A DNA stretch of 64,000 bases, from positions 27,254,001-27,318,000 of the forward strand of contig NC_080574.1 in NCBI RefSeq assembly GCF_029962835.1. Reading direction: 5' to 3'. The DNA comes from Magnolia sinica. Lineage: Eukaryota > Streptophyta > Magnoliopsida > Magnoliales > Magnoliaceae. Both the position numbers and the translations under genes were made by a program. Under the pieces are notes generated by a model. It worked only from the letters and a program-made list of their open reading frames with translations, did not search any database and had not been told where the DNA came from. Below, piece by piece: positions 47,486 through 59,593 of the stretch. Position 1 is the first letter of the stretch, and every line of letters begins with the position of its first letter.

Positions 47486-48874
47486 GTTCACAGATTTTAA
47501 ATAGTTCCATGCAATATGAAATAGGAAATCAGTTGAATGGTCTGATTGGTAGGCCATGTCTTGAATGGATCCCAGCCGACAAATCGAACCCTATCTTATT
47601 TGATAAGTCGGCTAACTTCTGGATGTCCGAGGATGGTACCAAAAGAAGTCCACAGATCGGGAGTTAGGAGCATCTAGCCAGTGTGGATTTCAGAGCCAGT
47701 TGTAAACATATTGGACGGTCCAGATGGATGCAGACATGATATAGGGTGGATGAGTAAATAGTTCACCCCATACCCTCTTTCTCACTTGATGCTAAACTTC
47801 AAATTTCCAACACAAAAGATGATACAGCAACTCCTCTTGGGAATAAAGTGCAACAAACGGGGCAGTAAAAGGAAGGGTAATAATTGGATTTAATGTGTAA
47901 TGTAAGGGAATTTTGGCAAGGGGCATGATCACGTACATATGGTAATATCTTGGATGACATATACGCAACAGAAGTTAATAAATGGCTTGGATGACATATA
48001 CACAACAGGGTGGACCCTACATTCCATCAGGAAGTTCAGTGGCAGGCATCCCCATTCCCCCAATGTTCTCCATTCATCCTTGGTGTGACCCACCTGACTT
48101 ATGGATCAGGCCGGATTTTGGGACCTAGGCACATAACAGGCTGTTTTGATGGCACTCGCACATTATGGTGGGGCCCACACAGCTCGGAGGTATGGTAATT
48201 ATCATACATTTGCTTGTGATAATTCCTCTCCTGGGACTCTCCCACATCCATGATACTGCTCAGGAAGTTAGCATAACCTCCCTGCTCTCTCCCCAGCTTT
48301 CCCTCCAAATTTGGGGCGTCCCCAAAATTATTATTATTATTTTTAAATAAAAATAAAAAAATTGTGGTTGCAAATGCTAACGCATAATCGCTATACTTAT
48401 AGCATCATATGCCCAACAGTGAATGGCAGTGGAACTAGAGATTCGTGAATGACCTCTTCATCAATGGGGCTTACTTCAAACAAACAGGCTATGGCAGAGC
48501 AGCACTGGGTTACGAACGGCAAGAGTAATTTGTGGTTGAGAATGCTAGAACTGTGAGGTCCCTAACAAGATCTTCAGGCGCTCTACGTTGCACCAAAAGA
48601 TTCAGATGGTGATTGAATTCTATTGTGAGAGAACGTTCAATTCAAGGGACGAAACTAGTTCATTTGATTTTAGTTTCATGTTAGTCTCAGAAAACCAACA
48701 AAATAGTATATGTTACCCTAACAATGCTATACCAAACGGTGATGAGATCCATGTGATTTATCTGAACTTAAAATCGGTATCTCGTAATTTATAAGGACCA
48801 CAAGAAGAACAAAATATATATCTCTGAAGACAGGAGATACAATGTTCAGGGGATACCCTTTTTCGTTTCTTAAA
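47486..48874. other. Intergenic; dispersed repeat fragments
   Basis: 48000-48190 holds a decayed GGGCCCAC core. No gene is recognised. The part just below 48875 is presumably the 3' untranslated region of the minus-strand gene. Confidence 0.4.
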
Positions 48875-51800
48875 TCAATCTTCATCAGAGCTTTCATAAG
48901 CTAGGCCTAGTATACTTCTAACAGCACTCTCTGGTTTAGTCTCGGACCTCTCAGCTTCTCCTCCTTTGATTGGCCTTGAAGTGGAGATCTCTTTATCTGA
49001 AGTTGGCTCGGTTTTCCCATTCGGTGAAGCACGAGTAGCGAATATTGGGCTGCTTGATTGATTGACATCAGATGGGCTTGAAGTTCGTTGCCGCTTTGGT
49101 CTGATCTCTACTATGTTCTTCAGGAGATCTTGCTGCCTTTACTTCCACAAATTACAAATCATAACGTGCTGAGAGTATACGACAGACCCCAAAAAACATT
49201 GAAAAAATGAACGGCTGTATGATGCTCAATAGGGAAAGTGTTTTTTTTTTCCCAACCCGAAGGCGTTGATCTAGCTGGTCATCGTGGCATCCCTCCTATT
49301 ACATGATCCTACAAGACATTGATTGCCGGCAACCCGTGCTGACGTGGTACCTGCAGCCCTGACATGGCCCAAATGAAATAGTGCCATGTGCACCTGTCAT
49401 ATGCTAGCCATGCAGTGAAAAGCAAAGATTTCCCCTAGGTGAAAAGAAATTCCCTTTGCCCTCGGGGAACATGACGCACACATGGTGCTTTTTCATTGGG
49501 CCACTTAGTTGCAGGCAATCCGCATCCAATCCCATCTCTCCAATGAAAAAGGACAATTAAAAACAATGCTCCACATTCTACAGGAACAAAGTTTGAATGG
49601 TTAGGATCATCAGATGGGAGAGATTTTATGTGTATCTCTCATCCACAATGGTGCCCACCATATGAATGATTCAGATCAACAAAAGGGGAGCCCCATATAG
49701 AGTTTTTGTTGGGCTGAACAAAATCTCGATCGCGCATGGTATGTTTTGTCTTATAAAAAATCCACACCTGATCCCACTCTTCGTCTTCGGCTCAATACGT
49801 AGGGGCAAAGGCAATGATGCAGGCGTAGAATCTGCTAAAGTTGCTGCTTTGTGTCTGATAATTAAGGAAAACTAATGAATTTGGACTAGATAACGACAAA
49901 AGCGAGAAAAGGGCAGCCACAGTAGGTATTATGAACTCCCCAAGGATATCTTAAATGCAGCAAATGCCCGTTTCTCAGTGTGCCTTAGAAGGCGCTCAGC
50001 ATCCTCCTCAGCTTCCATCTGTTCCTTGAGATAGAGCAAGTCATCACTGTCCAAAGCTGCATTTGAAACATGCCAAACTTCAACAAACTGCCGAATAGAA
50101 ATCACATGTGAGAAAAGGAGAGAAGCAAGTACCGCCTCGCCCGTGAAGGTAACCTCCCCGTTCTCCCGCAACCTCCTGCATCTGCTTGCATCAAACACCC
50201 CGTAGGAGAAGCCATATCCCTGCCGGGGCATGTTATCAGGAAACCCCCTTAAAAAACAAAGATGATGATGATAGATGCAGGGAATTGATATCTACTCCCA
50301 TCTGCTTTCATATACACCCTTTCTACTTTTGCAGCGCGAGAATAGTACCTGTCTCCCACTCATTGGATGAGCTGGTAGAGACAGTGTAGTCTGTTTGAGT
50401 GCTTCAGGGTCTAGTCCCTGGTGGTGTTAACTTTCCAAAAAAAGAAGAAGAAGAAGAAGAACAATAGTACCTTGTTAATTGGGAATTTATATCCTAGATT
50501 ACCAGCAGCATTTTAAATAATGCCCGCAGCTTACACTACATAGTATAGCATAGCTACAATGCTACCTAGCACACCAAAATACGATAACTCCCAAATTAGG
50601 TGTAGCTTATGCTATATGCTATGTAGCGTATGGTTTAGGTAGCCTATGCTACAGTGGAAGTGTGTTTTAAAGCATAAAAACTTTAGAAGTGTTAGGTTGT
50701 AATACTTTTATGTTAGTTAAGCCAATTTGAAAATTGATGGTGACTCAATTCTCCTCATATGTGGCACTGATGTATAGCTATCCAGACCATCCAAACTGGG
50801 TCCCTAATTGGGATAGCTGTACGGTCTGGATAGAGGTGCCACGTGTGAGATTTCTCTAATGGGTGTTAGTTTAAGTGGCTGATTTTTTGTAAATGACAAA
50901 AATGCCACAAGCAAAAAAGAAAAGACCTTCTAATACAATGACAGCAAAAGTACATGTACAATGATATCTCAAAAAAGCTCAATGTCTCGAGAAAAAAAGA
51001 AAAAGAAAAAAAAGTGCATGCTTAATGATCCGAAGTTTTAATGCCTTCCAATGTTAGAAAATGCAATTGTGATAGGCGTGATTCTAGAGAGGCAACTTGG
51101 AATCTCTCGCCTTTATTGAGTAGGCAAGATGGCACCATAGACTCATAGCACGGGCCCTAATGTAGATGGGTCGATCAATTAAAAGTTACACTCAAGCATT
51201 GTTGTCAAATGCGAGCGCATATGCACATATGCGATCGCATATGCGCATACTGTGGATCGAATCGCATATGCCATGATGGCATATGCGATCCTGGCAAGTA
51301 TGCCATGGCATACTTTTATATGTGATAAATATGCGATCGCATACTGCATATGCGATCGCATATTTCCTAATAATCAAAGTGGAAGTAATTTTTTTATTTT
51401 TTATTTTTTCAATTTGGAGAATTTTTTCCTATAAACAGGCACTCATATCCCCTCCATTTTCACTATTCTCTACTCCAAAGCTTTAAATCTATTACTCTCT
51501 CTCTTACTCTAATCTCTCTACAATTACTTCAAGTATATTTATTTTTTGTATTTTATAGGTTGTGCTTACTTTTTGTAAATTAAGCTGTAAGTTATAACTT
51601 GTAAGTTGTTTTAAGTTATCCATTTATCAGTAAAATTTCTTTACTTGAAGTTTATAATAATTAGTTCTCTTTTAATGCAGCTTGATTGTTTTGTTAAAAT
51701 TTATATAATATAATATAGGTAATTAAATATATAACTTAATGAAACACTCAAACTATAATGAAATAAGTAAAATAACTCAATCCAATCATGTGTACTAATT

Positions 51801-54800
51801 AGGCAAGTTTTTCCTATTTTTTTAGATTTTTTTCATTTTTTAATTTTTTTTTTCATTTTTTTCATTTTTATTATTTTATAAAAAATATACCATGGCATAT
51901 GCGATTGTGCGATCGCATATGCGAACATATGCGAACAGCATATGCTGATCGCATACAATGGCATATGCGATTTGACAACATTGCACTCAAGTAATGTTTT
52001 AACCAGTGTTTGTAGTATCAACATTGTTACATGTATAGCTGACTGGGGATTTGGAAACATGTATCGATATCGCCAATATTATCACCATTGCCAGGAAAGT
52101 ATCGCTGACTTAGGGAAACATTGGGGAAACATGGGGAAAACAGTGAAATTTTTCAGTGAAACTTCATGAGATGGTAAAATACAAATACTAACATATTTAG
52201 GGATTTTAAAAATAAAAATTGCAAAAAAGAAGCATACATAATAAGTTTCTATTAATAGAGGCTGCTTTTTTTCTAATAAAGGCTTAAATATTGTGCTCAA
52301 ACACTCATGCATGCATTTCATGATACAACCATGCATCCATACAAAAACTAATTTTTCAAGTGAAAAAAAATAATAATAAAAGATTATTTTTTCGAATATT
52401 TTTCTTCAACAAACCAATTTTCACCAACAAATGCAACCCGTTGATCATAAACATGGAACCATAAATACGAAAACAATAAAACAAAACAGAAATCCAAAAG
52501 GAAAAAAAAAATGTTGAAATAATTTATTTATTTTTCAAATTAAACAGATTTTTTTCAATTCAAACATGTAAAGGTAGGTGTTTGGCTAGCATAGTAGCAT
52601 CTCAATGCTATGTCTGTCAGAAAGGATTTGAAAAATACTGAAAAATCAAGAGATCAACATGACTCGATAGATCAACAAACCCTCATCACGGGAGCGGATT
52701 AGGTAAAACCCTGGACTCGGCCAAGATGGTGAAGCCCTTAACTGTGGGGCCCACCTTGATGTAACTATTATGTATCCACGCTGTCCATCCATTTTTCCAG
52801 ATCATTTTAGGGAAATATCCCAAAAATGGAGCAGATCCAATTATCAAGTGGACCATCCCATAAGAAACAGTGTTGATTGACCATTAATGGGCCACAAAAG
52901 TTTTGGATCAAGCTGATATTTGTTTTTTCCCTTCATCCAAGCTTACGTGACCTTATCAACAGATTGGATGGCAAATAAACACTATGGAAACATTACGGGG
53001 CATCCTAAGAACTTTTTAATGGTAGGGCGTTCAATCACCACTGTTTCCCACGGTATGGTCCACCTGATAATTGGATTTGCTTCATTTTTTGGGATAATGC
53101 CCTAAAATGATCTTTAAAAACGGATGGATGGCGTGGATACAGAATACATATATCAAGGTGAGCCCCACAGTAAGGGCCGCACTGTCTTGGGTGAGGCCGG
53201 GGTCTCAACTAATCCGGTCCCCCTCATCACCATTGTAAGAATTAAGCCCTCAATTACTTAATTTAGGAAATGAAGCGAGAAAAATCAGATTTCCCAAAAT
53301 TTTCACATTTTGACAAATCTCTCAATTTTCCACTCAAATCCATATTAATGCATGTGGATTTGGCAAGAAATCCATGCAAAAAGAACAAAAAAACTCACAT
53401 TTCTACAATCTTTCATACCTCGAGGGTTCCGGTCCACGAACCTTTAGATCTTCAATTTCTCCACCAACAATCTGTTTTGATTCACAAGACTTCAAAAGGA
53501 ATGGTTGAAATGAAGTCCCAAACAAGACCACTAAAAATTTCTCCAAATTCTGCTTTTCATTTTTTTTCACCTTTTAAAATAAAATAAAAAACTTTTTACT
53601 CACCTACCCAACCCAATATCGGCAATAATATCAGAGCATCGATACACGAAAATATAAATAAATCGACGATATATCGCTGATGCCTGGAAATCCTACAATT
53701 AAAGTGGGTTTCAGTATCATTGGTGGTACCAATATTATCAGCAATAATATCGATATTATCACCATACCAGGAATACTGGTTCTAACTGACTATTGGTGGA
53801 ACTTAAACCTCTAACGGATAGCTAATGAAAATTCATTGACAGTCTAAATTCAACAAACAAATCTCCATTAATCGCATGTTAAGGTATTTCAACCAATTCG
53901 ATTTTGAGGCTATAACCTATCGACAACAGTGCTGCAAAAAGGAACAATTCGAGCAGCAGTCCATCCACACAGCAGAATACATGTTTGCCACATGTACTTC
54001 TATGAGTGGGGAACTGCACAGAACTTAATATAATACACGTTTGCCACATGTACTTCTACAAGTGGGGAACTGCTACAGAATTTACATGTGGCCGCCTCTA
54101 AATTAGCATTCCTCTGTATGTTTTGGTAGTAAAAAGGGAAGTTTATGCATCATGAATTGGGGTGTGTGACTTGTATTATCATTGACTAGCAGGTTAACCT
54201 CATGATTAGAAGAACTTCCAGTGCAAAGATAGAACAACTACAAAGTGGGGCCCATGCAATCAGGTTATCTTAACTTGTATTATCTTAACTATTTATATTT
54301 ACAATACAAATCGAAAGGTTAAGAACTTACAATTGTCCAATCGAGGGGATTGTTGAGGCATATTCCATCTGCTGCGGGGCACATCCCATAAGCAAGAGAT
54401 GGACCATGCCCTCTATCAAATTAAAGGGATACAAATTTCTGGAAACAAATTGAATGGATATCGTTATCCTATGAAAGATAGGATTGTACACCATTTCTTC
54501 AGTCAAATCTGCACAGTTTCTCTCACCAATCATCTAATTGCAGTATACAAACTGAAAGGATAAGATTGCACCATCAAGGATATTCTTAAAGTGCCGTCTA
54601 TCCAGGGAGATACCCGACAGTTTAATCACCAAACTACGGACCAGAATTGGGCCTATAAATCAGGCCCAATTTTCTCTCAGGCCTGTTACTCAGGCCCAAC
54701 ATGTCAAAGATCCTAGTCACTCAGCAGCTTTCGATTCTGACTAGTGGTTTCCATGGCCCAGTAATTCAGACCATTTGTATGTTGCGTCCCCCCATTGATG

Positions 54801-55504
54801 TAGAATGCCAAAAATCTTGAGTTTTTTTTTTTTTTTTTGAAGGGTAAAAAAACTTTGGGAGTTTTTTTTAAGGTGCAATTTTATTAGGCCAAAGCCAGAA
54901 AAACAAAACAAAGAAAACAGGAAAAAAGAGAGAAGCGGACTAGAATAAAAAACCAAAAATAAGATACAACAACAACAGCCCCTGGACCACACAAAAGCTC
55001 AGAGGAGGCCGAGAGAACTAAAAACCCACAAATCAAGGAACCCAATCCCTGAATAAAGACGTTGCTTTGTTGTAGACGCCATTGGCCGAGAGACTCTAAT
55101 CTCGAAAACAGCGGTCGTTTCTCTCCGCCCAAACAGCCCAGAGGACTGCCAAAAGAAAGATCCTCCATCTCTTCCTGCCCAACTTCCCCCCATCCACAGC
55201 ATGCCAGATTAACAAAAAATCACCTATGTCAGATGGCATGACCCAACAGATGATAGAGAGAACAACCTGGACCAGATATCCGATGAAAAAGAGCAATGAA
55301 GGACGAGGTGATGGACAGTCTCTGCATCTCTCTCACAAAGAAGGCACATGTTCGTAAGGATCACACTGGTCATTTCAGGATTTGAAAGCATTTCTTCTTA
55401 ACTGTCTATATGTAGGCCACAAAAATTGATAGTTGGAATGGAACGGTCAGAGTTGCAGAGCCAGACAGTTGGAGTTGCGGAGATGGGGGGAGGAGCGGGT
55501 GCAG

Positions 55505-55552
<48 letters not shown>

Positions 55553-58500
55553 GGGCCGGGGGGCGGTTTGTATACTAGACTCTGGGAGAGTGATGGACGG
55601 TATACAGGGCCACAGCCACACATAAAAATTCTCAAGTGGCAATGTTGACTCAAATTAAACTGTTCAGGTAGTGGGACCTACTTCAAATGGTTTATAAACC
55701 AGAGGCCACGCTAAATCAATGCCCTAACTTGTGGATTAAATGATTTATAATGGATCGTCAAGGTATCATATACTCTTCTAATTTTTATTGTCAGTGTATA
55801 AAGATGGGTATTTTCGTCATTTACAACAAAACCAGCCATTTAAACTAACAGCCATTAGAGAAATCTAATGTAAGGTATCGGAACATCAAATACCTGAATT
55901 AATAAGGTCCCAAGATGTAACTTCCCAATTAATGAGGTACTATTTTATAAAGCATCGGGACAACCAAACTTTTTGTCTCGATATTTCAGGATAGAAATTT
56001 TTATGTGTCCAATCATTAATTGAATGAACTATTTGCAATGGACCTCCTGAGTCTAAATAAACCTAAGGCTAATAGCGGGTTGGATACTGGCCAATGACAA
56101 CTAACACATTCCATAATTTATTTTTGCAATGCAAATAAGATGCACAAGCGCAACAGATAATCTTACTGTAGAAGGAAGTTATGTGATAGAAACCAAAGAC
56201 TCTTACCAATCAAAAAATAAAAATAAAAATAAAGAGAAGCCTCATCTAGCTTTCTTACTCTTAGGTTATCCTGGCCAAGCTTGATCCTAGACAGTTTTAG
56301 AGTAACTAGGGCCACATTCATTTCAGTGGAATTGTTTGTGCTTTTCTATTCTGAGTCTTTGACTGTTTTAGGATACCATAAAATTAGACTGTAGGAATGG
56401 CTGACCGATTTGAAGGGGACAGGTGGCTTGGTCAGTTCAATCACATCTTTCTGGCTCTGAGTTTGCCTCAGTTGGGATAGGCAGGTGGAGACCTATTCTT
56501 CTGTATAGGCATAATCAGATTATTGGCATCTGTTTAAATAAGAGCAACATGAAATGGCTCATGCTTGGACCTTGTTTGTACATTTTGTGGAGATTTTGAT
56601 CAATCAATTTATCAATCTGCATGCATGGCATGGATGGTGTGGAATGGAACGCTATACCATCACAAGAAGGGAGTGAGTGAGGAAGAAAATTCACATGTGG
56701 AGTCCAATTACGCAATTCAATTTGCAAGTTACAGTGGAATTGATGAGTCGGCAGCAAACTGGATTTGACTCCATTTTCATATACAACAAAATGGAAAAAT
56801 CAGATTCTGACTCAAGTCACATGACTTAACTCAAAATTTCAAATCCTACCGTGCAAATTACATAATCATGAGTTTGAATAGATCAATGAAAAGATATAGA
56901 AAACAATGTGAGAGTAATGTGAGAGTGTATGCACATTGACCTATGATACCCAGATGTTAATTTAGCCAAAAAGCCCCCGGACCTGTTTGCATGGTTCTTA
57001 AGCCATCTCTTAGGACCTGTTTGCATGCGCTGCTCCCATAAAATAGGATTTTATAACCAGCAAGTGATTTGGGCGAATGGAAAGCGTCGTGGGTGTGCTC
57101 CTCACAAACGAGAGTTCAATTCCCCTACCCAGTATAACCCGATGCACATGGTTTGCAGGTGACCGTCTGCATCCACGGGGAATAGTCTCACCTCAAAATG
57201 GGGCGGGGATACCATGACGTCATTAAAAAAAAAAAGGAGGATCTTATGTCCAATCCACTTCAATATGAAAAGGAGAGGAAACAAAACTTATTGAAGAATG
57301 GAGCTCTTCTTAACATGATTCGGCTTTTGGTGGGGGACATTCTAAACAAAACAAGCGTTTGGCATTTTCGAATTTTGATCCTTTTAGATTTCACATTCCG
57401 AATTATTGATAGTTCAATCAAATTTCTTAAGCAAAACCAAGGATATCTCGATCAAAGGAGAGTGCAGAAATCCCATATGACCCAATATGTCTGACAAGTC
57501 TCCAGGACTCCAAAAAGGTACCTTTGAACACCAACCGATGGGAATTAATAATTTTAAATTTTTCTGCAACTTGTCAGTATTTACCCTCTATCCAAACGGG
57601 CCCCTTAACTATTTTGATAGCCCAAGTGAAAGAGGAAGGTGATAGCCTAGTTACTCACGGTTGATAATCTAACAAAAAGAGGTCTACCTCTTAGCTCTTA
57701 CTAATGTGTGCTTGTTGTGCCTGGAAGACGCAAAGTCTATTGATCACTTCTCCTTGGATATTTGAAGCGTTCTCGTCCTGGCAGAGGTTGCATGGGTTAT
57801 GCCCTCTTCGATTGATGGTCTGTTTTGTTCTTGGCATGCAGAGTCTGGAGGAGTAATCAGGAGAAAGAACTGGAGTATTCTTCTCCTGGCTGTTCTCTAG
57901 GCTATGTGGGCAGAAAGGAATAATTGATGTTTTCCAAATCTGAGGGGTCCCTTCAGCTGGGGTGTTTAATAGGGTGCTATTGTTTTATAGAGATTGGGCA
58001 CCAGGAGTTTTTAGGGTCTTTTAGGTTGGGTTTCTTCCCAATCTAGGGACTGGTTGTGTCGTATTTTTATTTTTGTTTTTGTTTTTCCTTGTTGTTTCTC
58101 TCTGTTTTCTGTTTTGCGGAGAGGAAGGTTGATGTCCAATGGGCTGCCAATCATAAAACTTCTACCAATCTCCCATTTAAAAGCCGCTCAAAACCTCTGG
58201 TAGAAAGCGTAAATGGTGATGATGAACCAGAACCACTTACTATTCAAGCATCCATGTCATCAACAGGATGCCAATGCCAAATTGCCAATAAAAGCCAACT
58301 TGTATCAACATCCTGTGCGTAAAAAGGATTACAGCATTAGCTTTTCTAACTCAACAAATTCAACGGTTGCGATTGGAAGAACAAGTGAACTGAATTGTGA
58401 AAATTCAGTTTAATGACAAAACTAGCAATGCTGCCTCGTACTCATAACGAGGACATAGCCCTCAGGCTGCAGTTATGTATCTTTTAATTTCAACTTGAAT

Positions 58501-59255
58501 GGAACCTAAATGTCATTTGGAGCCCAAACAGTCGATACAAACACTAAGCATAAGATGATCCTAATGATTCAATTAATATCAACAAATAGACGTTAAAAGA
58601 CGACAGCCTACACTCAATGGGAGCAATCTGTCTAAAGGGACCAGTTAGGATCATCTGATCAAGGTAAAAATCAGGTAATTAGTAAAGCCATGATGGAGCC
58701 CACTTAATTGATGTTCCAGATCATCTACACATGTGCCCGTGGATGGTGAAATACGTGCAGAGACATAATTTCCACTCACTTGATGCACTGAATTACAAGC
58801 AAACAGATGAATGGATGGATAGCAGGGCCGAGTCACTAACCTTGGCCACCATACGCTGGAAAGTGACGTCTTCATCATCGATCTTATCCTTTCCTTTTCC
58901 CCATTTCTTATCTGAAAATTGCCACTTCAGCTTCATCATGAAATACTCACAAACAAAAACAAGAAAAAACGATCAAGAAATCAAATTAATAGTACAAGAT
59001 GACCCAGAAATCAAATTAAAAATCATTTTAGAAAGAGAAAAACAAAACCCAGAAAGGAAGATAGACAAAAACACATCAAAATCCTAATAAAAATCATCTT
59101 TTAATTTCTCCGAATTCTATCTGAAAATAGAAACAACCCAAAAGCAATTCATCATAACATGCAAAACACATCAAAATCTTAGTAAAATGAATTTCTTTCA
59201 ATTTCTCCGAATTTTATCTGAAAATAGAAAAAACCCAAAACCAATTCACGAGAAC

Positions 59256-59299
<44 letters not shown>

Positions 59300-59348
59300 C
59301 TTTGGGGTCGGTGAGATTTGTGTATTCTCGAACTTCTCTTCCTGCCAT
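48875..59348 (-). CDS. Conserved plant protein of unknown function, 206 aa, six exons
   Basis: Exons on the minus strand, in transcript order: 59348-59300, 58911-58841, 50181-50133, 50056-49950, 49850-49768 and 49136-48875. Phases fit throughout (621 nt, 207 codons with TGA). The protein starts MAGREVREYTNLTDPK, then DKKWGKGKDKIDDEDVTFQR, MVAKMQEVAGERGGYLHGRG and ALDSDDLLYLKEQMEAEEDA. It continues ERLLRHTEKRAFAAFK, then LPLPLRIEPKTKSGIRQQDL, then IVEIRPKRQRTSS. It ends SILGLAYESSDED after a polar, Ser/Pro-rich tail. I recognise it as a conserved uncharacterised plant family from memory; the function is unknown. An acidic tail and KPKRQR-like basic run hint at a nuclear location (inference). 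Introns 1, 2, 3 and 5 are GT-AG. Intron 4 (49851-49949) is AT-AC. Intron 2 is 8,659 bp and full of transposons. Confidence 0.88.
49851..49949 (-). other. U12-type AT-AC intron (99 bp)
   Basis: On the minus strand the intron opens ATATCCTTG, matching the U12 donor ATATCCTT exactly. It closes TTTTCCTTAAT then TATCAGACAC. The first string matches the U12 branch consensus TTTTCCTTAAC at all but the last base, about 11 nt from the 3' end. Using AC as the acceptor keeps AAG|AAA in frame. No GT-AG alternative gives an open join here. Confidence 0.85.
50351..50462 (+). mobile_element. tRNA-derived SINE in intron 2
   Basis: GATGAGCTGGTAGAGAC resembles an A box and GGGTCTAGTCCCTGG a B box. It ends in an A run followed by (GAA)n. 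A perfect 10-bp duplication AATAGTACCT lies at 50341-50350 and 50463-50472. Confidence 0.75.
50501..50680. mobile_element. Possible decayed hAT related to 8738-9324
   Basis: CAGCATTTTAAATAATGCCC resembles that element's left end. The body is full of TAGC/GCTA words such as ATGCTATGTAGCGTATGG. The right end is not clearly paired. Confidence 0.35.
51197..51983. mobile_element. Non-autonomous hAT element, 787 bp
   Basis: The ends are CATTGTTGTCAAATGCG and CGATTTGACAACATTG. A perfect 8-bp duplication CACTCAAG lies at 51189-51196 and 51984-51991. Subterminal regions consist of nested palindromes built on GCATATGCGATCGCATATGC. It belongs to the family of 3044-3536. A (T)-rich centre with a TATAATATAATATAGG tract is shared with that copy. 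Confidence 0.9.
52004..53778. mobile_element. hAT element containing a Mutator-like MITE
   Basis: The left end is CAGTGTTTGTAGTATC and the right end GATATTATCACCATACCAGG then AATACTG. Flanks GTTTTAAC (51996-52003) and GTTCTAAC (53779-53786) agree at 7 of 8 positions. Without the MITE at 52690-53221 it is about 1.23 kb. Repeated ATATCG/CGATAT words lie near both ends. No transposase was recognised; the RKNPCKKNKKTH-like frame in its right part has no family match. Confidence 0.7.
52690..53221. mobile_element. Mutator-like MITE, 532 bp
   Basis: The arms are GGGAGCGGATTAGGTAAAACC and AACTAATCCGGTCCC. They extend inward about 65 bp to AACTGTGGGGCCCACCTTGA. A perfect 9-bp duplication CCTCATCAC lies at 52681-52689 and 53222-53230. 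The core is the same dispersed sequence as in 11516-12039 and 18233-18773. Confidence 0.85.
54817..55372 (-). mobile_element. 5'-truncated LINE (L1-type) 3' end
   Basis: On the minus strand, MCLLCERDAETVHHLVLHC matches the zinc-binding (zf-RVT) motif C-x2-C...H-x4-C at the C terminus of plant L1 reverse transcriptases. It is followed in another frame by LLAVLWAVWAERNDRCF, also typical. A run of 17 A (T run 54822-54838) forms the poly(A) tail at the downstream end. Frames are broken and no reverse-transcriptase core is present. Confidence 0.75.
55504..55549. repeat. (GA)n microsatellite
   Basis: About 23 GA repeats in intron 2. Overlapping leucine/serine frames are artefacts. Confidence 0.95.
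57055..57237 (+). mobile_element. tRNA-derived SINE (Au-like)
   Basis: GGGCGAATGGAAAGCG lies at the A-box position and GAGAGTTCAATTCCCC at the B box. The body ends CATGACGTCATT followed by A11. The flanks AGGATTTTAT (57045-57054) and AGGATCTTAT (57238-57247) are a target duplication with one difference. Confidence 0.75.
57690..58110 (+). mobile_element. Second LINE 3'-end fragment
   Basis: TTCTTCTCCTGGCTGTTCTC then ATGTGGGCAGAAAGGAATAA encodes the LAVL-x-AMWAERNN motif seen also at 54817-55372, but in the forward direction. It is degenerate, with no intact frame, and trails into T/G-rich DNA near 58060-58100. Confidence 0.55.
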
Positions 59349-59585
59349 CGATTAGTTTCACATGAAAAGAATCAAATCGCACGAAAATCACTACTCGAGA
59401 AAAACTCAAGAGCGTAGTGAGAGATTGGAATCGAGATGGAAAACCTAACTAGTTCATAACCATTACGGGTTATTTTGTTCGAGCCCAGGATATAGATAGT
59501 ATCCTCGAGCCTGTCGAGTCTTTATAAGTGGGGCCATAGCTAGTTGATCCCGGCCGTTGATCCGAAGCTTCCAACGTCAACGGAA
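59349..59585 (-). promoter_or_regulatory. 5' flank of the minus-strand gene
   Basis: This 237-bp stretch separates the start codon from the hAT at 59594 (target duplication 59586-59593), so the promoter must be compact or lie across the transposon. No clear TATA box is visible. AACCCTAAT-like or GGCCCA words could serve but cannot be assigned. Confidence 0.3.
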
Positions 59586-59593
59586 CATGTGCC

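Noticed and set aside
49929-50231. 100-codon minus-strand frame starting MPRQGYGFSYG
   Set aside because: It runs through two introns. Correct splicing uses 50133-50181 in another frame and 49950-50056. Only the LDSDDLLYLKEQ part is real protein.
58651-58878. 75-codon minus-strand frame MMKTSLSSVWWP...
   Set aside because: Wrong frame across exon 2 of the minus-strand gene; the real frame there reads DKKWGKGKDKIDDEDV.
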